In this document: positions 30,479 to 42,544 of the stretch, in pieces
How the letters are laid out: every line of letters begins with the position of its first letter
How positions within the stretch are numbered: position 1 is the first letter of the stretch
Origin: Pleurotus djamor
Lineage: Eukaryota; Basidiomycota; Agaricomycetes; Agaricales; Pleurotaceae
Length of the DNA: 43,843 nt
Direction: 5' to 3'
NCBI GenBank assembly: GCA_029747585.1
Contig: JAPEVF010000375.1
Coordinates: 1-43,843 of the forward strand
The notes under the pieces: model-generated
What the model saw: the letters and a program-made list of their open reading frames with translations, nothing else
Told to the model about the DNA's origin: nothing
Databases searched by the model: none
Made by a program: the position numbers and the translations under genes

Positions 30479-31127
30479 GCGTCTCCTGTGAGGGCTGGCT
30501 GGCTTTCTATGGCACTATCAGGACGCGTTGCAGGTTGCGGGATGGTGTTCAGTGATTCCCCCAGGACTGAATACAATCCGAACACCACGTTGACGCGATT
30601 GCGAGCAGAACTCACACTTATGACTCCCTACCTCTTGTCTACCAGTCGTATCACTGCAAGTCCAACGTTCAGCTCCGAGACGTGTAGGAGATATGGCTGG
30701 CAGTCTTACCAGAGAATGCAATCGAAGAGATGCCATCCTTGGCTTCTACGGCTGCCGCGCCGCTTGATAAGTCGCCAAGTCGACCTTCTCTCGTTTGTCA
30801 GATGGTTGGGAATGCACACAGTACCGGAGCCTAACATTGCCGAGTTGATATTCTCTGTTGGGCGGATGAACCAGGAATGATTACAGCAGAGTGAAATGAC
30901 GCACGTACAACGCTTGAACGTTGAAACCAAGGTCTGGTTTACCTTCATTTTTGATTGGGAGACGGGTTCATCCCTCAAGGACAGACGTCGATTCTCGCCT
31001 CTCTCGCCAACTTCATCCCGCTGCGGTACGTTCAGCCTACAACGTTTTTGATTTTGGTCTATACTAATTATCGCAGATGCTCTAGTATTTTCCCGTACAT
31101 CCAAGAGAAAAAATAATAGTAAAAATG
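30479..31127. other. Sequence between R copies 1 and 2
   Basis: Long overlapping frames exist on both strands (30488-30880 plus, 30706-31281 minus) but show no recognisable domain and partly overlap repeat R. No gene is called. Confidence 0.4.
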
Positions 31128-31720
31128 CTAAAACGGCAGGGTCCCTGGATCTCGCCCTTCTGGGTCTTGTACATCCATACGGCCCCCTCAGCGGTTGGTG
31201 TTCCATCAGTTCTCCAACCCAGGCCCTGCCGTTATCTACATAAACAGACAACATATTCAAACTCTCCAGCACCCACCGCAACGCCTACCTCAACTCATAT
31301 CAACCTGTCGCGACTGTCTTGAGGTCCTGCTCCTCCCCGTGGCCCGGTGCACGACTTGGCGACACCGGGCAAGGAAGCTCCCAGGGGGAACTCCCTTAGA
31401 CGTGGATGAAGACACGGCTGGGACTGGCGCTGTCCACATCTTCACGGGTGCCAGCGGAGACCAGGACCGTCGTTCGAGGCCGATGATGAGTAAAGCACAC
31501 GCCTTGGCTTTCTCCTGGTCGAGTATGTATGAGTTGCTGCGATGAGGGAAAAGGCAAGGCAAAGTGCCTACATTATATATACGCACGCTTCAGTTGTTGA
31601 TGCGTATTTTGCGCGTGGTTGGTTCGCGTTTTGTTGATCAACACACCCGCCCAAACCGTACACTGCCTCAACGCGCGACGCGATCGAAGCATCAGCAGGC
31701 GCGTTCATCGTCAATTCTAC
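31128..31720 (+). repeat. Dispersed repeat R, copy 2
   Basis: About 90% or more like copy 3 by eye over the first 430 bp. The arms acggcaggg (31134-31142) and ccctgccgt (31224-31232) form a perfect 9-bp inverted repeat enclosing about 80 bp. The element ends in a ttgatcaacacac-type phrase and a run of gacgcgacg-like sequence. Confidence 0.75.
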
Positions 31721-32309
31721 CCACCGTTCGCTTGCAAGGCCGTCTCGCCGAATGTGGTTTCGACTACGATCGGTATGGCACATCCTCAGATGCCAGGTGC
31801 AAACACATATTGTCGCCTCTGTCTTGTCTCTGTCTGCTCAGCCTCAGTCTCGTCGTTACCAATCACACGGCTATCGCGGTTCCGATGCAAGTTTCCGCTC
31901 TCTTACAAGTTCTTCACTATCTGTACATCACCTACGTTCCCGCCCCACCGTCTTCCTCGACTTTCTATGCTCTGCTCAGACAACGAGTTGTTCCAGTCAA
32001 CCGGGCGATAATATACCTCCGTTTCTGAACCTTGCTCAAAGCCCCCTTTTCCCGCCTGACCAGATTTCAGGGACTCCACGACCATGATGTTATTCACCCG
32101 CTCCGCCGCCTCCATCATGTGATGTACTTGCTGTCCAGGTATAAAAACTCTGATCGAGGGGAGCGACGCGTCGCAACTCTTTGCTCTCAACGCTCACTTC
32201 CTCATCGCGTCCGCCGCCTAAATCACCGTATGTCCCACCCGCCCATGTTCATCTCGCTCCCGCCTAACTCCTTCATCTCCCCAGCCTCCACGTCGCCTTG
32301 TCAAGCATC
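31721..32309. other. Upstream region of the 32310 gene
   Basis: Overlapping plus-strand frames are present, but none has a recognisable product. A tcccccag-type acceptor just before 32285 suggests an intron in the 5' untranslated region of the next gene. Confidence 0.4.
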
Positions 32310-33099
32310 ATGGCCCAATTTGAGAAACTCCTGGACACAATACTCAGAGCAATATCGAAAGGCGAGCCCTTCCTTATTCAACAATCCCTCGACGCCTTCC
32401 TTGATCAGACTCCTGGAGTCAATGACCCATTTTCTAGTGTCGCCCACGAAGATTTTCCACGAGCAGACGTAATTCAGAACGAAGCGATGGAGAAGGTTCT
32501 TGAGGAGCACCGAGCGGACACCTCGCTTGACAGTGATTCCATCCAGGTACGTTCGTCGGTGTATCTACAAAGGCGGGCCACCAGACTGATCACGAATGCA
32601 GACTGTCCAGCATGCGATCCTTCATCCAGCAATCCGAGCAAGGATCTGTGGTCTTTTCGATAACAATCTTATCCCCTCAACGACGCTCGAGAATGTCATT
32701 CATAGCGATCTACATGAATGTTCCCCAGAAGACCTGGCTCTTATCAACACTGCCTGGAGCCATCTTCTCCGACTGTTGGATATGACCTACTCCACGGAAG
32801 TGGCTGCGCGGCTGGCTAGTCTGTTTTTCCCTCTCTTCGACGTCGGTCTCCGTTTCCTCGCCGGTGACAAACGATTTGAACAGTGCGTGCCCTCGAGTTC
32901 CTGTTTCTTTGCCAGGTTTGCTAACATTGCACGAACTTATCCTAGGGCTATGGCTCCGCGACCTGTCTTGAAAGACGTTCAGCCAACCCGGTCCAAGAAA
33001 AAGAATGCCATACAGCGCGCGTTTACTCGCGATCGTGTCGTTGACGCTCTCAAGGCTAGCACACGCAGGCGACTCGGATCAAAGTCCCTGAAAAAGTAA
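32310..33099 (+). CDS. Hypothetical protein, 223 aa
   Basis: Exons 32310-32546, 32602-32882 and 32946-33099 join in frame (phases 0 and 2). The N-terminal half is predicted mostly helical (MAQFEKLLDTILRAISKGEP), the middle contains hydrophobic helices (TEVAARLASLFFPLFDVGLR), and the C-terminus is basic (TRSKKKNAIQRAFTRDRV, STRRRLGSKSLKK). No signal peptide or known domain is recognised. The upstream ATG choice is supported by a splice-like acceptor and a CT-rich leader just before it. Function unknown. Confidence 0.7.
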
Positions 33100-33346
33100 C
33101 CCGAAAGGACGATGGAAGTCATATTGTGTATCTACGTGTAGCATGTGTAATAATGGGATCTAGGATGTGGTTTATAAAGAATGTAATTCTAATCTGTTGG
33201 GCATAAAAAAAATACAAATTCGGACAATCTAAATGAGGGTAGGATACAGGTGGGGTGTGTGTGTGAGCGGGTCGTTTTGGATACGAGAGTTGCGTATCAG
33301 TAGATCAAGCTTGGCAGAAGGGGAGGCTAAGGATCATGACGTGGTG

Positions 33347-34699
33347 TCAGAAGCGATGTGAACATGGATTGAAACTAGGATCAATTGCGCACCTTACACC
33401 CTGAGCAGCCAGCACAGTGTCAGAAGCACGGATAATCTGCATTGCAAGGGATCGAAGTATATCCTCCAGCTTCTTTTCATCGTGCTTCCACATCTTGCCC
33501 ACTGCGACGAAGAATCGCGATGGCATGCGATTCCCATGTTCCAGCTGTTCGGACCGCCGAGAGGGGAGAAGGCCACCTTCAACGGCAAGGAAGCTACAAA
33601 CACCTTTGCTTGCTGCGAGCGAACATAGCTGCTGTAACCGTGTACGAGCATCAGTGCAAGTTGACGTGGGAGAGGAACATGATAAAGAACATACGGATCG
33701 ATACTGAGCGCCCCCGACTTGATGGGCATGGTGCCAGGTGTACAAGAGCTCAGCAGCCGAAGCCACCGCGTACTTCCATAGCAGATAGCCCATCACGTCC
33801 AATGGTCGGCAGTCTTCTATGACGCGGTCCTTTTTGTCGAACTTGATGGGAGGAGAGACGGTCTCGGGCGTGTCAAGTTGGCGGAGGCGAGAGCGAATCA
33901 GATCGTTCTGGTTTGTCTCCAGGAACTGGAGCAAAGCCTCTTCGTGTCTGCGGTTGACCTCCCTGTACGTCGTGCCCCGAAATCCGTTGGTCGTGCCGAG
34001 GTACTTGATTGTCCCTTCGGTGGCATATTCTTCATCAAAGTCGGGGTGGATGGAGGGCAAGGCGGGGAGGATGAAGCTTTGGTAGAATGCGATGAGTTGG
34101 GCTTTGGGATATGTCTTTTTCAGATAGGCAGTGTGCGCCTCGAATTGGTTCGCATGTCGTTTTAGTGCTCTGCCGGAGTGGGGGATGGCTGTGTTCGTCA
34201 TCCTGCACTGAATGCGGCCTTGGGTGACGTTTTGGGAGAAGACGATAATGGCATGCTGACTCGGAAGCATCAGTCTATGTTCATCTCACGAAGATAATGC
34301 GCATATACAAACCTCAAAGGCTGCACAGCGCTTCTTGTGGTCGTAGTCAACCCCCAATGCTCCGGATCCACTCCCTGGCTCGAGGAAAAAGTAGCCATGG
34401 AGGACCTCGGCGACGGTGAGGTTGTGAATCGAGTCACCCGCATGTTCAAAGATATCGTTCCTCTTGCGATCCGTGGCGGCCTGTAGGGTGACAGAGGCCG
34501 TCTTGAGCTTCGGATTGTGGGCGTAGGGCACGATGGATGTCGAAGGTGATTCGAGGTATTCCTTGAAGATCGGTGGTATTCCGTTCGGGTTGAGCCTGGA
34601 GCGTTTATATGCTTGCCGTTTGGTGGTGGCAAGCTGCTGTGTTGTGGGGCGCGAGTGCTTTGACGACGACGAGGGGGCTGCGTGTCGGATTGGAGCCAT
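33347..34699 (-). CDS. Hypothetical protein, 410 aa
   Basis: Exons 34699-34313, 34255-33695 and 33631-33347 close in frame. The last intron (63 nt, GTATGT..ACAG with a CTGAT branch site) is a multiple of three without a stop, so retention would also leave the frame open. The N-terminus is basic and Ser-rich (KRQAYKRSRLNPNG). The middle is helical and polar (RRHEEALLQFLETNQNDL, KKDRVIEDCRPLDVMGYLL). No signal peptide, membrane segment or known domain is recognised. It is convergent with the 32310 gene. Function unknown. Confidence 0.7.
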
Positions 34700-35214
34700 G
34701 AGGACGAGAGTAGAATGTAGGGGCTCTGGATGTGCCCGGTGTTGTGAAGGAGGATGGAGGTGTCGAAGGTCGTGGTCTGGAAGAAAGAAGGAAAGAGCTC
34801 GAGGAGCAGAGGGAATCGAATTTATACGTTCCAGTTGTTTGCGTCTTGTTTGCAACGTTCCGAGCTCGGCAGGAGATAGACTGCAGAATTGGGCAAGCAC
34901 TGAGGGAGACTTGGACTGGCCCCAACCAAGGATCGGTCACAGACTCACGTCACACGGATTGAATCGAAGCGTGCAGAGTCTCCATCCGAGCTGAGCCTGA
35001 CAGTGAGAGAAAGTGCCATTTACAAGAGAAATCGCTACGAGTCTATCATCGAGTTGGAACAGTGGCAGTTGCACGCAGTTAGATGTGAGCGAGTCGACAC
35101 AAAAACTGAGCTCGGACCAAGCTGGAAGTAACAATATTGCCATCGTTCCCACGATCAGAGATAAGATTGATATATAATCATAATAATAATACATAATAAA
35201 TAAATAAATACAAC
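34700..35214. other. Upstream region of the 34699 gene
   Basis: Antisense frames only. The right end is an AT-rich stretch of ata/taa repeats (35168-35212) that abuts repeat R copy 3. Similar A-rich sequence precedes all three R copies. Confidence 0.45.
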
Positions 35215-35800
35215 GCTAAAACGGCAGGGTCCCTGGATCTCGCCCTTCTGGGTCTTGCACATCCATACGGCCCCCTCAGCGGTTGGTGTTCCATCAGTTC
35301 TCCAACCCAGGCCCTGCCGTTATCTACCTAAGCAGACAACATATTCAAACTCTCCAGCACCCACCGCAACGCCTACCTCAGCTCATATCAACCNGTCGCG
35401 ACTGTCTTGAGGTCCTGCTCCTCCCCGTGGCCCGGTGCACAACTTGACGACACCGGGCAAGGAAGCTCCNTGGGAACTCCCTTAGACGTGGGTGAAGACA
35501 CGGCTGGGACTGGCGCTGTCCACATCTTCACGGGTGCCAGCGGAGACCAGGACCGTCGTTCGAGGCTGATGATGAGTAAAGTACACGCCTTGGCTTTCTC
35601 CTGGTCGAGTATGTATGTGTTGCTGCGATGAGGGAAATACTCGAAAATGGANNTNGTTTATATACATACGCATCGGTTGTTGACACGTATTTTNCGGAGG
35701 GCGGTTTGTTGATCAACACACCTGCCCAAACCGAGCACCGCCTCCGACTCACGCGACGCGACGCGACGTCGCTTTATCCAAATCAAGNCCCTCCCGATCT
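35215..35800 (+). repeat. Dispersed repeat R, copy 3
   Basis: Very similar to copy 2 from gctaaaacggcagggtccct onward. The arms acggcaggg (35221-35229) and ccctgccgt (35312-35320) are perfect. A few N bases are present. It ends just before the amidase stop codon, so it may supply part of that gene's 3' untranslated region. Confidence 0.75.
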
Positions 35801-35834
35801 CTGATTCGAATCAACTATGGGAAAGACATCGGTC

Positions 35835-38095
35835 TCATAACCTCGCCACGTATCCGCCACCATACGCCTTCAAGGCGTTGTCTACTATTTCGCTCATAGC
35901 AATNACTGCCTCTTCCTCGAGNGTNCGCCCCACNAGTTGTACGCCGATNGGTGCATTCGCAAATACCGCTGGGTCATCTANGCGGGCAAGCGGGNNCATC
36001 ACTNGTCAGANTGANGAANTCANNNTNTCTTGTCAAAAACGCACAGAGTTCATGATTCTCNCGNTCCCTGTCGCCCAAAAATTGNTNNCGNTGTTGCTTG
36101 ACATCNAGAGACGGGTCAACCNTCGTGACAGGGAACNCCAGAGNNGGATAGTCTAGTGANTTCCAAATCATNGTATANTCACCNGCCCTATCACAAANNA
36201 TGTCAGTCTTCCATGATNGCATCAAGAAGTNATAGAAANTGATNGTACTTGTTCTTTCCATGGGGTGGCGCAGCGTGTGGTGTCACAGGACAAATCAATG
36301 CATCGACAGGTCTCCCCGTCCCAGTGAAAGCCTTGGTGCTCTGCCAGTGATCGTGATATTCTTCCTGCAACTCCCGCTTTCGTTTATGAAGCTTCCATAG
36401 GTCGTGCGCAGGGGTGACCTTAACCTTTATCTTACGGGTTGGAGGGTTGTCTGGATCCCCGTGTTCGGGACTCATGCTAGGAATTATNGGCTCTCCAGTT
36501 TNCACGGTATGGTTCGTGAAGTCAGCGGATGAGCCTGCTCGCCAGATGTCAAGCTGATATTTNGCTATTAGGGGTTGTAAACGAAGGACATGGTATATCG
36601 AGGACTCACGACATTCTGAGTTATCTCAGCATGCTTGATGGGTTTCCAGTCGATCACTAAAACAATGAGCCNGGCATNTCNACNGNNNGTCAAAGATAGC
36701 GNCTTACCTGAATGACCAGCGGCGATGAGGGCTTTCTTGGTNAGCTCCAACCCTCTAGTTACTGGAGGATGAGGNACGANGGTNCCATCATCCCAAAGNA
36801 TAGCAAAGCACAAAGACTTCCCAAATCCGTGGTCGATNAGACGATATTCCTCCTCGCTCCATCGTTTCCGNATGGCTTGAGGGTCTTTGAGCCATGGTTC
36901 GTGTCTTATTATTGTCTCNATGAAGACCTTGACACCAGCCAAGCTATTGCACATTGGGCCCAGGACCGTCATGATCGAATCTTGTCCCTCGTTGACACAN
37001 CGGCAACCACCTATTGGGAGTCGGTGGTATGACGGTCGGAGGCTGTACAGACCACAAAACGCTGCCGGAATGCGAACTGACCTATCCGGGAGTGAGTATA
37101 ACATGTTCATAAAAACTGAGGCCATCATCCTACCCGCCAATATCCGTACCAACGCCTAGACGACGATCATGTTTTCAGCACGCGGGAAGCAAACATAGAT
37201 GTGTAGAACANACCTAANGGACTTCCTCTCATCGCTACAANCCAAAGTCAGTTCATGNGGATATNGGAAGNANATTGNACGCACCGATAAGGGCACCTTC
37301 TCCTCCTGAAGANCCACCAGCGGTGAGACTTCGATTNNGAGGATTNAGNGTTCTTCCAAANATGTAATTATGGGTCTCAGCCCACTNCAAGAANANGGAT
37401 CAGACTCNNNANCGGTNNANGNTNNACCANCATNCAACTCTGACATACAAGGATAGTTTGCGGCAGGTTGGTCTTGACGAAGGGNACGGCACCCAANTCT
37501 ANCAACATNTCGATTATGGCNGCGTTCTTCGTTGCATAGTTCTCAAGATATGCAGTGAAACCTNGGCTTNGGGTCAGCCGAGCGNATNGTNATNNTANTG
37601 AANNGAGCATACCNATNGANGTCNCNACGCCANCTATGTCGATTTGGTCCTTCACAGAGACAGGNAGGCCATGGAANGGACCTNNNGGCTTNCCNGTNTC
37701 TCGTAGANATNTNTCNANTTCGGCTGCNCTCGCGAGAGCTTTCTCNACGAAGATTTCNGTNAGACAATTGGTCTACCNATGAAAATGGTCAATTGAGGTT
37801 TGAACAAAGATTATGGGCTAGTTACCGTTTGCTGTGCGATGATGGCTCGCTTGTAGAACGCAGTCGTCACTTCTACAGACGACCACTTCCCGGAGGCTAA
37901 CTGGGGTAGAAGGACTTCTACGTCCGTGTTGGTGATTTCGAGTTCCTTCTCAGTTAGTAACCCGCTGGTTTGGGGAACGCTGGTAACATCCAAAACTGCG
38001 TTTGGTACTGGTGTTCGAANAGACCAACCCGGGGGGATCGAAGCCTTCTGTTGTTGCTGTTTGTTCGTGACGAGCTGTCGCCACTGGGAAGCCAT
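35835..38095 (-). CDS. Amidase (amidase-signature family)
   Basis: Starts MASQWRQLVTNKQQQQKASI and ends YGGGYVARL. The amidase-signature triad is visible: Lys in PVSVKDQ (codon at 37650-37652), the cis-Ser in GGSSGGEGALIGA (about 37297-37317), and the nucleophile Ser in GTDIGG..SVRIPAAFCG, split by an intron with its arms at about 37133-37150 and 37072-37085. The C-terminal PIGVQLVGR block is typical of the family. These enzymes hydrolyse carboxamides to acid and ammonia, and fungal members include acetamidase-like enzymes used for nitrogen supply. No signal peptide is visible, so it is cytosolic. Many N bases prevent exact exon ends; at least six exons are needed. Substrate cannot be told from sequence. 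Confidence 0.88.
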
Positions 38096-38390
38096 GAATC
38101 AAGATGTTCGACCTCGAGAGGTACTTAAGCCTCTGTTCGGTAAACAAAAAGGCCGGAAGTCGTCGATCGAGCTTTGGACCCTTGCTTGGACCCTTGCTTC
38201 AGCTGGTAGGAGGCGCCGATGACTCCGCGAAGTGCAAACGTGGTTGTAGTTAACGTTATGGCACAGACGCCAAAAAGTTTCTTTGACAGCCTCCTGAGGC
38301 GTACATTTCTACGCAAAGGCGAAGACACTCGGTCTTTGTGGGTATGCTAGTTCGAGAGCCAATGCACACGACCATGTTGCCCCACTTCAT

Positions 38391-39576
38391 TCATGGACAC
38401 GACAACAGGGTGCCCAATTTCTGGACAACGACAGCCTGAGTCGCTGCATCTACATCCCTTTTCGTAGTGGCGTTAAACACGCTGACTGTCGCGAAACACC
38501 CAGACCTCCTGATGATAGTGCTTTCATCCGTCAAACGGTTGGATCCACAGACTCTAGTATCGTTGGAGGCCGTGGTGGAGGCAATCCGAGTGAAAATAAA
38601 TTCAAAAGCGCTTGCGGTCCGACAGTTGGTAACGGGTGAGTAATTCACGTTGAGGGAAACTCCGCGTGGAAGGAAGGGGGNACCACTGCTGATCAGCTTG
38701 CGAGTCAGCGTCGTTGAGAGATCAGCATAGACACGAGATGCGAGGGATGCTGTCGAGTTGGGGTCAGAGGTAAGAGTCGTGAATATGACGGATGAGCCAC
38801 TCGAGCCGGAGAAGGCTACAGATGGAATCCCTTCGAGGGCAGCCTCAGAAGCGGCACCACTGGAGANGGAAACGATAAGCTATGTAAATCTGGAAGGGCG
38901 AAGACTCTACTCACACCGTACCGGACCCCGTGATGCCAGTACCCAGGTTCGCTGGAAGATGACTTTCATGGATGATCATGTTCTTTCGCGAAAGACATTC
39001 TGGCACTCACTGCCGATGTTGGGACCACTGACAACAAAGTCGGGTTGTGTACCAAAGAGCCGTGGCGCAAGTGTTTGGATTCCAAAGCGGACTGAATCAA
39101 CACTTGTGGCAGCGTGAGCCGGAAGTTGACGCTAATGAATTCGAGAACGAAGGACGTACGGGAATGAATTCACGTAGTTGATATGGGCTGTATGTGACAG
39201 GTAAGAAGACCAAACTATATCCTTCAGAAGTGGTGAAACCTACAATCGGAGGCGTCGGCCCCTTCCGCGGGAGAACCTCTCGGACAGGTGTTGAACTGAC
39301 ATGGGCTGGTCAAAGTCGTAGGAGGTGAGGATGATGAACCCGTTCCCGACTTGTTGACAGCAGGGCAGGATAAAATCACCTGATTAAAGCATGAGATTGA
39401 CTAGGTCTACAATATGAGCATGCACCTACATCAAACCCGGCAGCCTTGAGAGAGTTGTATTGCGCACGAACAGAAGCGGTGGCCCAACCGTCATCGTTCG
39501 TTAGCACGATGCGCTGTGCATGGACTGTGGTTAAGACCAAGGCTAGCAAGACTGAAATTGACGAGCTGAGTTGCAT
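38391..39576 (-). CDS. SurE1: secreted SurE-like phosphatase/5'-nucleotidase
   Basis: Exon 1 (39576-39430) encodes a signal peptide (MQLSSSISVLLALVLTTVHA) directly followed by RIVLTNDDGW, the metal-binding Asp-Asp motif at the SurE N-terminus. Exon 2 starts at 39379 with VILSCPAVNKSGTGS, the conserved second SurE motif. Further exons supply VDSVRFGIQTLAPRLFG, the SGPN motif and the EAALEGIPSVAFS motif, ending LGTLLSCP. SurE proteins remove phosphate from nucleoside monophosphates and other phosphomonoesters using a divalent metal. Secretion suggests phosphate scavenging, which is inference. Later intron borders were not fixed exactly. Tandem paralogue: SurE2. Confidence 0.85.
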
Positions 39577-40221
39577 CTCTAGTACGTTGGGTTGCGATGT
39601 CAAGAAAACGCGAGAACATTCGCACTTTTAAGGCGAGTATTGTGTTCCACCAAGGAAGACACGTTCGAGAAACAGAAGACGTTCGAAGTCGCCGATAATC
39701 ACCACAGTAAAGGTGGCCTCATTGGTCCTATGCCATTGAACACACACGTTCGATATGACCATTGAGGTCGAGAGTTTTAAGGGGATCGAAAACTACCTCA
39801 CAAACCGAAGGAAGTTGAGCTTCTCCAAGGAGAGCAGCGCGATGTTGTCGTATTANANNNGATCCTATTTTCCANCCGAGTCGACCCGTGGTACATTTCT
39901 GTCTTCCATTTGCCTTCGTGAACCTAACCGAACAGGACGCTCGACACCAGGTGAGCAGGGAACTGGACTAAGCACATGATCCCGATGTCTTCCANTACTC
40001 ACGACCACGTCGGGACCATACGGTCTATTCCAGGTCTGCATTCCAGGTCTGTATTGAGGAAGATAGCATGCGTGGGGTCGATTATATATGGACTGGCAGC
40101 AGATTGGTAGTGTTCTGCAAGTGTTCTGGGAAGAAAAGCCGTTGGTGGACCAAAATACAGACGTAAACAAACGAAATTACGGCTCCTGAGATACGTCCCT
40201 ATAACACTCATAGGGCAGCAA
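39577..40221. other. Intergenic between SurE1 and SurE2
   Basis: Promoter of SurE1 and 3' flank of SurE2. No gene is supported. A few N bases occur at about 39855-40000. Confidence 0.45.
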
Positions 40222-41470
40222 TTATGCACAGGTGAGGATCGACTGCAGCTTTTCGAAAACGACAGCCTGAGTCCCCGCACCTACATCGCCTTTAGACGCA
40301 GCACTCATAACGCTGACACTTGCAAAGCACCCTGGACCCGTCACGATGGCTCTCTCCGCAGGTAGATGGTCCCCACAAATCGGCGCGTCTGAGACTGCGG
40401 AGTTGGCTGCAATACGCGTAGGAACGAAGCGGAACACGTCTGCGCTACCACAGTTCGTCGTCGGAGAGTAGTTGACGTTGATTGAGATACCAGGAGGGAG
40501 GATCGGTCGACTGGGCGAAGCCAAAAGTGTCGTGGTCAAGGTCGTGGAGAGGGCCGCGTAAATTCGAGAAGCGACTGAAGAGACTGAGTTTGGATCGGTT
40601 TCCAGTGTCGTGAACGATACATGAGAGGCTGTGGAAGCTGAGAACGCAACGGAGGGAATGCCCTCGAGGGCAGCTTCGCACGCCGCTCCGCTGCATGACA
40701 CAGACTTGAGTCAACTCGTAAACTGCTCAGGAAGGGAAGAAGCCTCGTACACTGTGCCAGAGCCGTTAATATTAGGCCCCAAATTTGCTTCGGGAGAACG
40801 TAAGCTCATGTCCAGGAGGATTAGACTTCTCGAATGAAGGACGTACTTCCAACATTCGGTCCACTGACCACGAAGTCCGGAGGGCCACCGAAGAACTGAG
40901 GTGCCAGGGTCTGGATCCCGAAGCGTACAGCATCGACTCTAAGCCAAGCAAACCTTCTTCAGCTAGAAGGGAGAGGGAGAGGGAATATCACACTGACGGG
41001 AAAGAGTTGACGTAGTTCAACCGAGCTGTAGAAGAGATTTAACTCCATTTCCATCCAACTTGAGATGTAGGAAGATAGAGCGTACGATCAGATGCGTCGA
41101 ATCCTTCTGGGGGAGAACCAGTTGCACAAGTATTGAACTCGCAGGGGTTTGTCAATGTCGTCGGAGGAGCGGTGGATGAACCCGTTCCCGATCTGTCAAC
41201 GGCAGGGCACGACAACACGACCTGGTTCGGCGGAAGAAATCAGCGAAATGCTTTCTTTGACTAGGGAACCTCGTAGTCCTTCCAGCATACATTAAAACCA
41301 GCGTCAAGGAGCGCTTCGTTTTGTGCGCGAACCAACGCAGTTGCCCATCCATCATCATTGGTCAGGATGAGATTGAGAGGTTGGGGAAACAAAGCCAGGG
41401 CACCGTGGATACCTGCTATCCACAACCCACATACGAGGCGAGGAAGGTGAGAGTGGCGCATCATGTGCAT
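40222..41470 (-). CDS. SurE2: secreted SurE-like phosphatase/5'-nucleotidase
   Basis: Starts MHMMRHSHLPRLVCGLWIAG, a hydrophobic leader ending near HGALA, then LNLILTNDDGW with the metal-binding Asp pair. After a phase-0 intron at the same site as in SurE1 comes VVLSCPAVDRSGTGSS. The later exons contain FVVSGPN, AALEGIPSVAFSAST and a Cys-containing C-terminal part (TNCGSADVFRFVPTRIA, LQSILTCA). The protein is clearly homologous to SurE1 but diverged, so the duplication is old. Predicted reaction: metal-dependent phosphomonoester hydrolysis outside the cell. Two in-frame ATGs follow the first closely, so the exact start is uncertain by up to three residues. Not all intron borders were fixed. 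Confidence 0.83.
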
Positions 41471-42544
41471 GAGGTCTTTCCTATAGTGCAGTGTCTTCAG
41501 TCCTACTCTAGTCTCTGCTTTATATTCTTGTTATACTCACAAATCACAAATAATGGGAGAATACACCTGCTACCATGCGTCCCATGGGATCTTCGAAGCC
41601 CAACGATACACGGAAAGCGACCCGACTTCGCGCACGTTCGATGTGAGCATAGTGGGCGATTTGAGTTTCGGCTCCCTGTCGAGGTCTAGGACACTTGACG
41701 AAGACTTCTTTGAAAACTTTCCTGAAATTTGACACGCAGGAGCGTTGCGTGAGGGTAAAAGTGTACCAGCATAGTAAGGCCCGAGTCCCCCAGCGAGGAA
41801 CCATCAGACTAGGATGAGAATGGTACCACTATGCAGCATGATCAGTGCGTTGAACATATGATTCGTGAGCTTCTTTACCCACACAAGTTAAATTTGGGCT
41901 TTAAACTTGAAGGAGCATAGTTGAAGCTGATCACAACTTCGTGACGGCAGCTCGCCGATCTTGGGCGAACACCCTCTAGCAACAAATGGAATCGTCGAAA
42001 TCAGCATCGGAATTGGCGTGAAAGGGACAGCCTCGACTGTCGAAGGGCTCGAAGTGATATGGAGGAGAACGATGATGGTTGCCATCTGTCACAATACCTA
42101 TAGAGCAGCATGTTCATCAGCTGTCTGTTCACGAAGCAATCATCAACAAACCTCATAAACAATTGGGGGAGAGCTCACGTCGTGCGTCACACAATGAACA
42201 TGAGAGAAAAAGAAATAAAATACACATCCAGATGAATGATCTTTGCCTGAATCAAAATGAATTGCTCGGTCGGGTCGCGTAGAGTGATGCGGTGCCAAAG
42301 GCTATGTACAAGACGCAAAAAATGGATAACAAAAGTGAAAGAAGGATAAGCTGCAAGGGGGACTGGAAAAAACCCTCATCGTCGCTGGCGGTGTGGTCGG
42401 ATAAAATTAAGTAAGAATGAACGAAAGCGTGGTGAGTAGGTGCTACATCATCAAAAAGTGAAGGTTAGTCTACCAGGACATCAGTATGGGGGGGGGGGTC
42501 GAGGGGGGATATCTAAGACACNAAGAACACAGGGAGAGAGACGC
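41471..42544. other. Intergenic between SurE2 and the 42545 gene
   Basis: Mostly unassigned. A run of 11 G lies at 42488-42498. One short secreted-looking frame is listed separately. Confidence 0.45.
41888..42085 (-). CDS. Possible small secreted protein, 65 aa
   Basis: MATIIVLLHITSSPSTVEA looks like a weak signal peptide, followed by VPFTPIPML and three cysteines. A 17-nt run (gtcgaggctgtcccttt on the minus strand) and the VEAVP phrase are shared with the region at about 3180. There is no other support; it may be chance or a relic. Confidence 0.3.
   Translation of the reverse strand: MATIIVLLHITSSPSTVEAVPFTPIPMLISTIPFVARGCSPKIGELPSRSCDQLQLCSFKFKAQI

Noticed and set aside
30706..31281. Minus-strand 191-codon frame
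   Set aside because: It starts inside repeat R and continues into unrelated sequence. R copies 1 and 3 do not preserve the frame.
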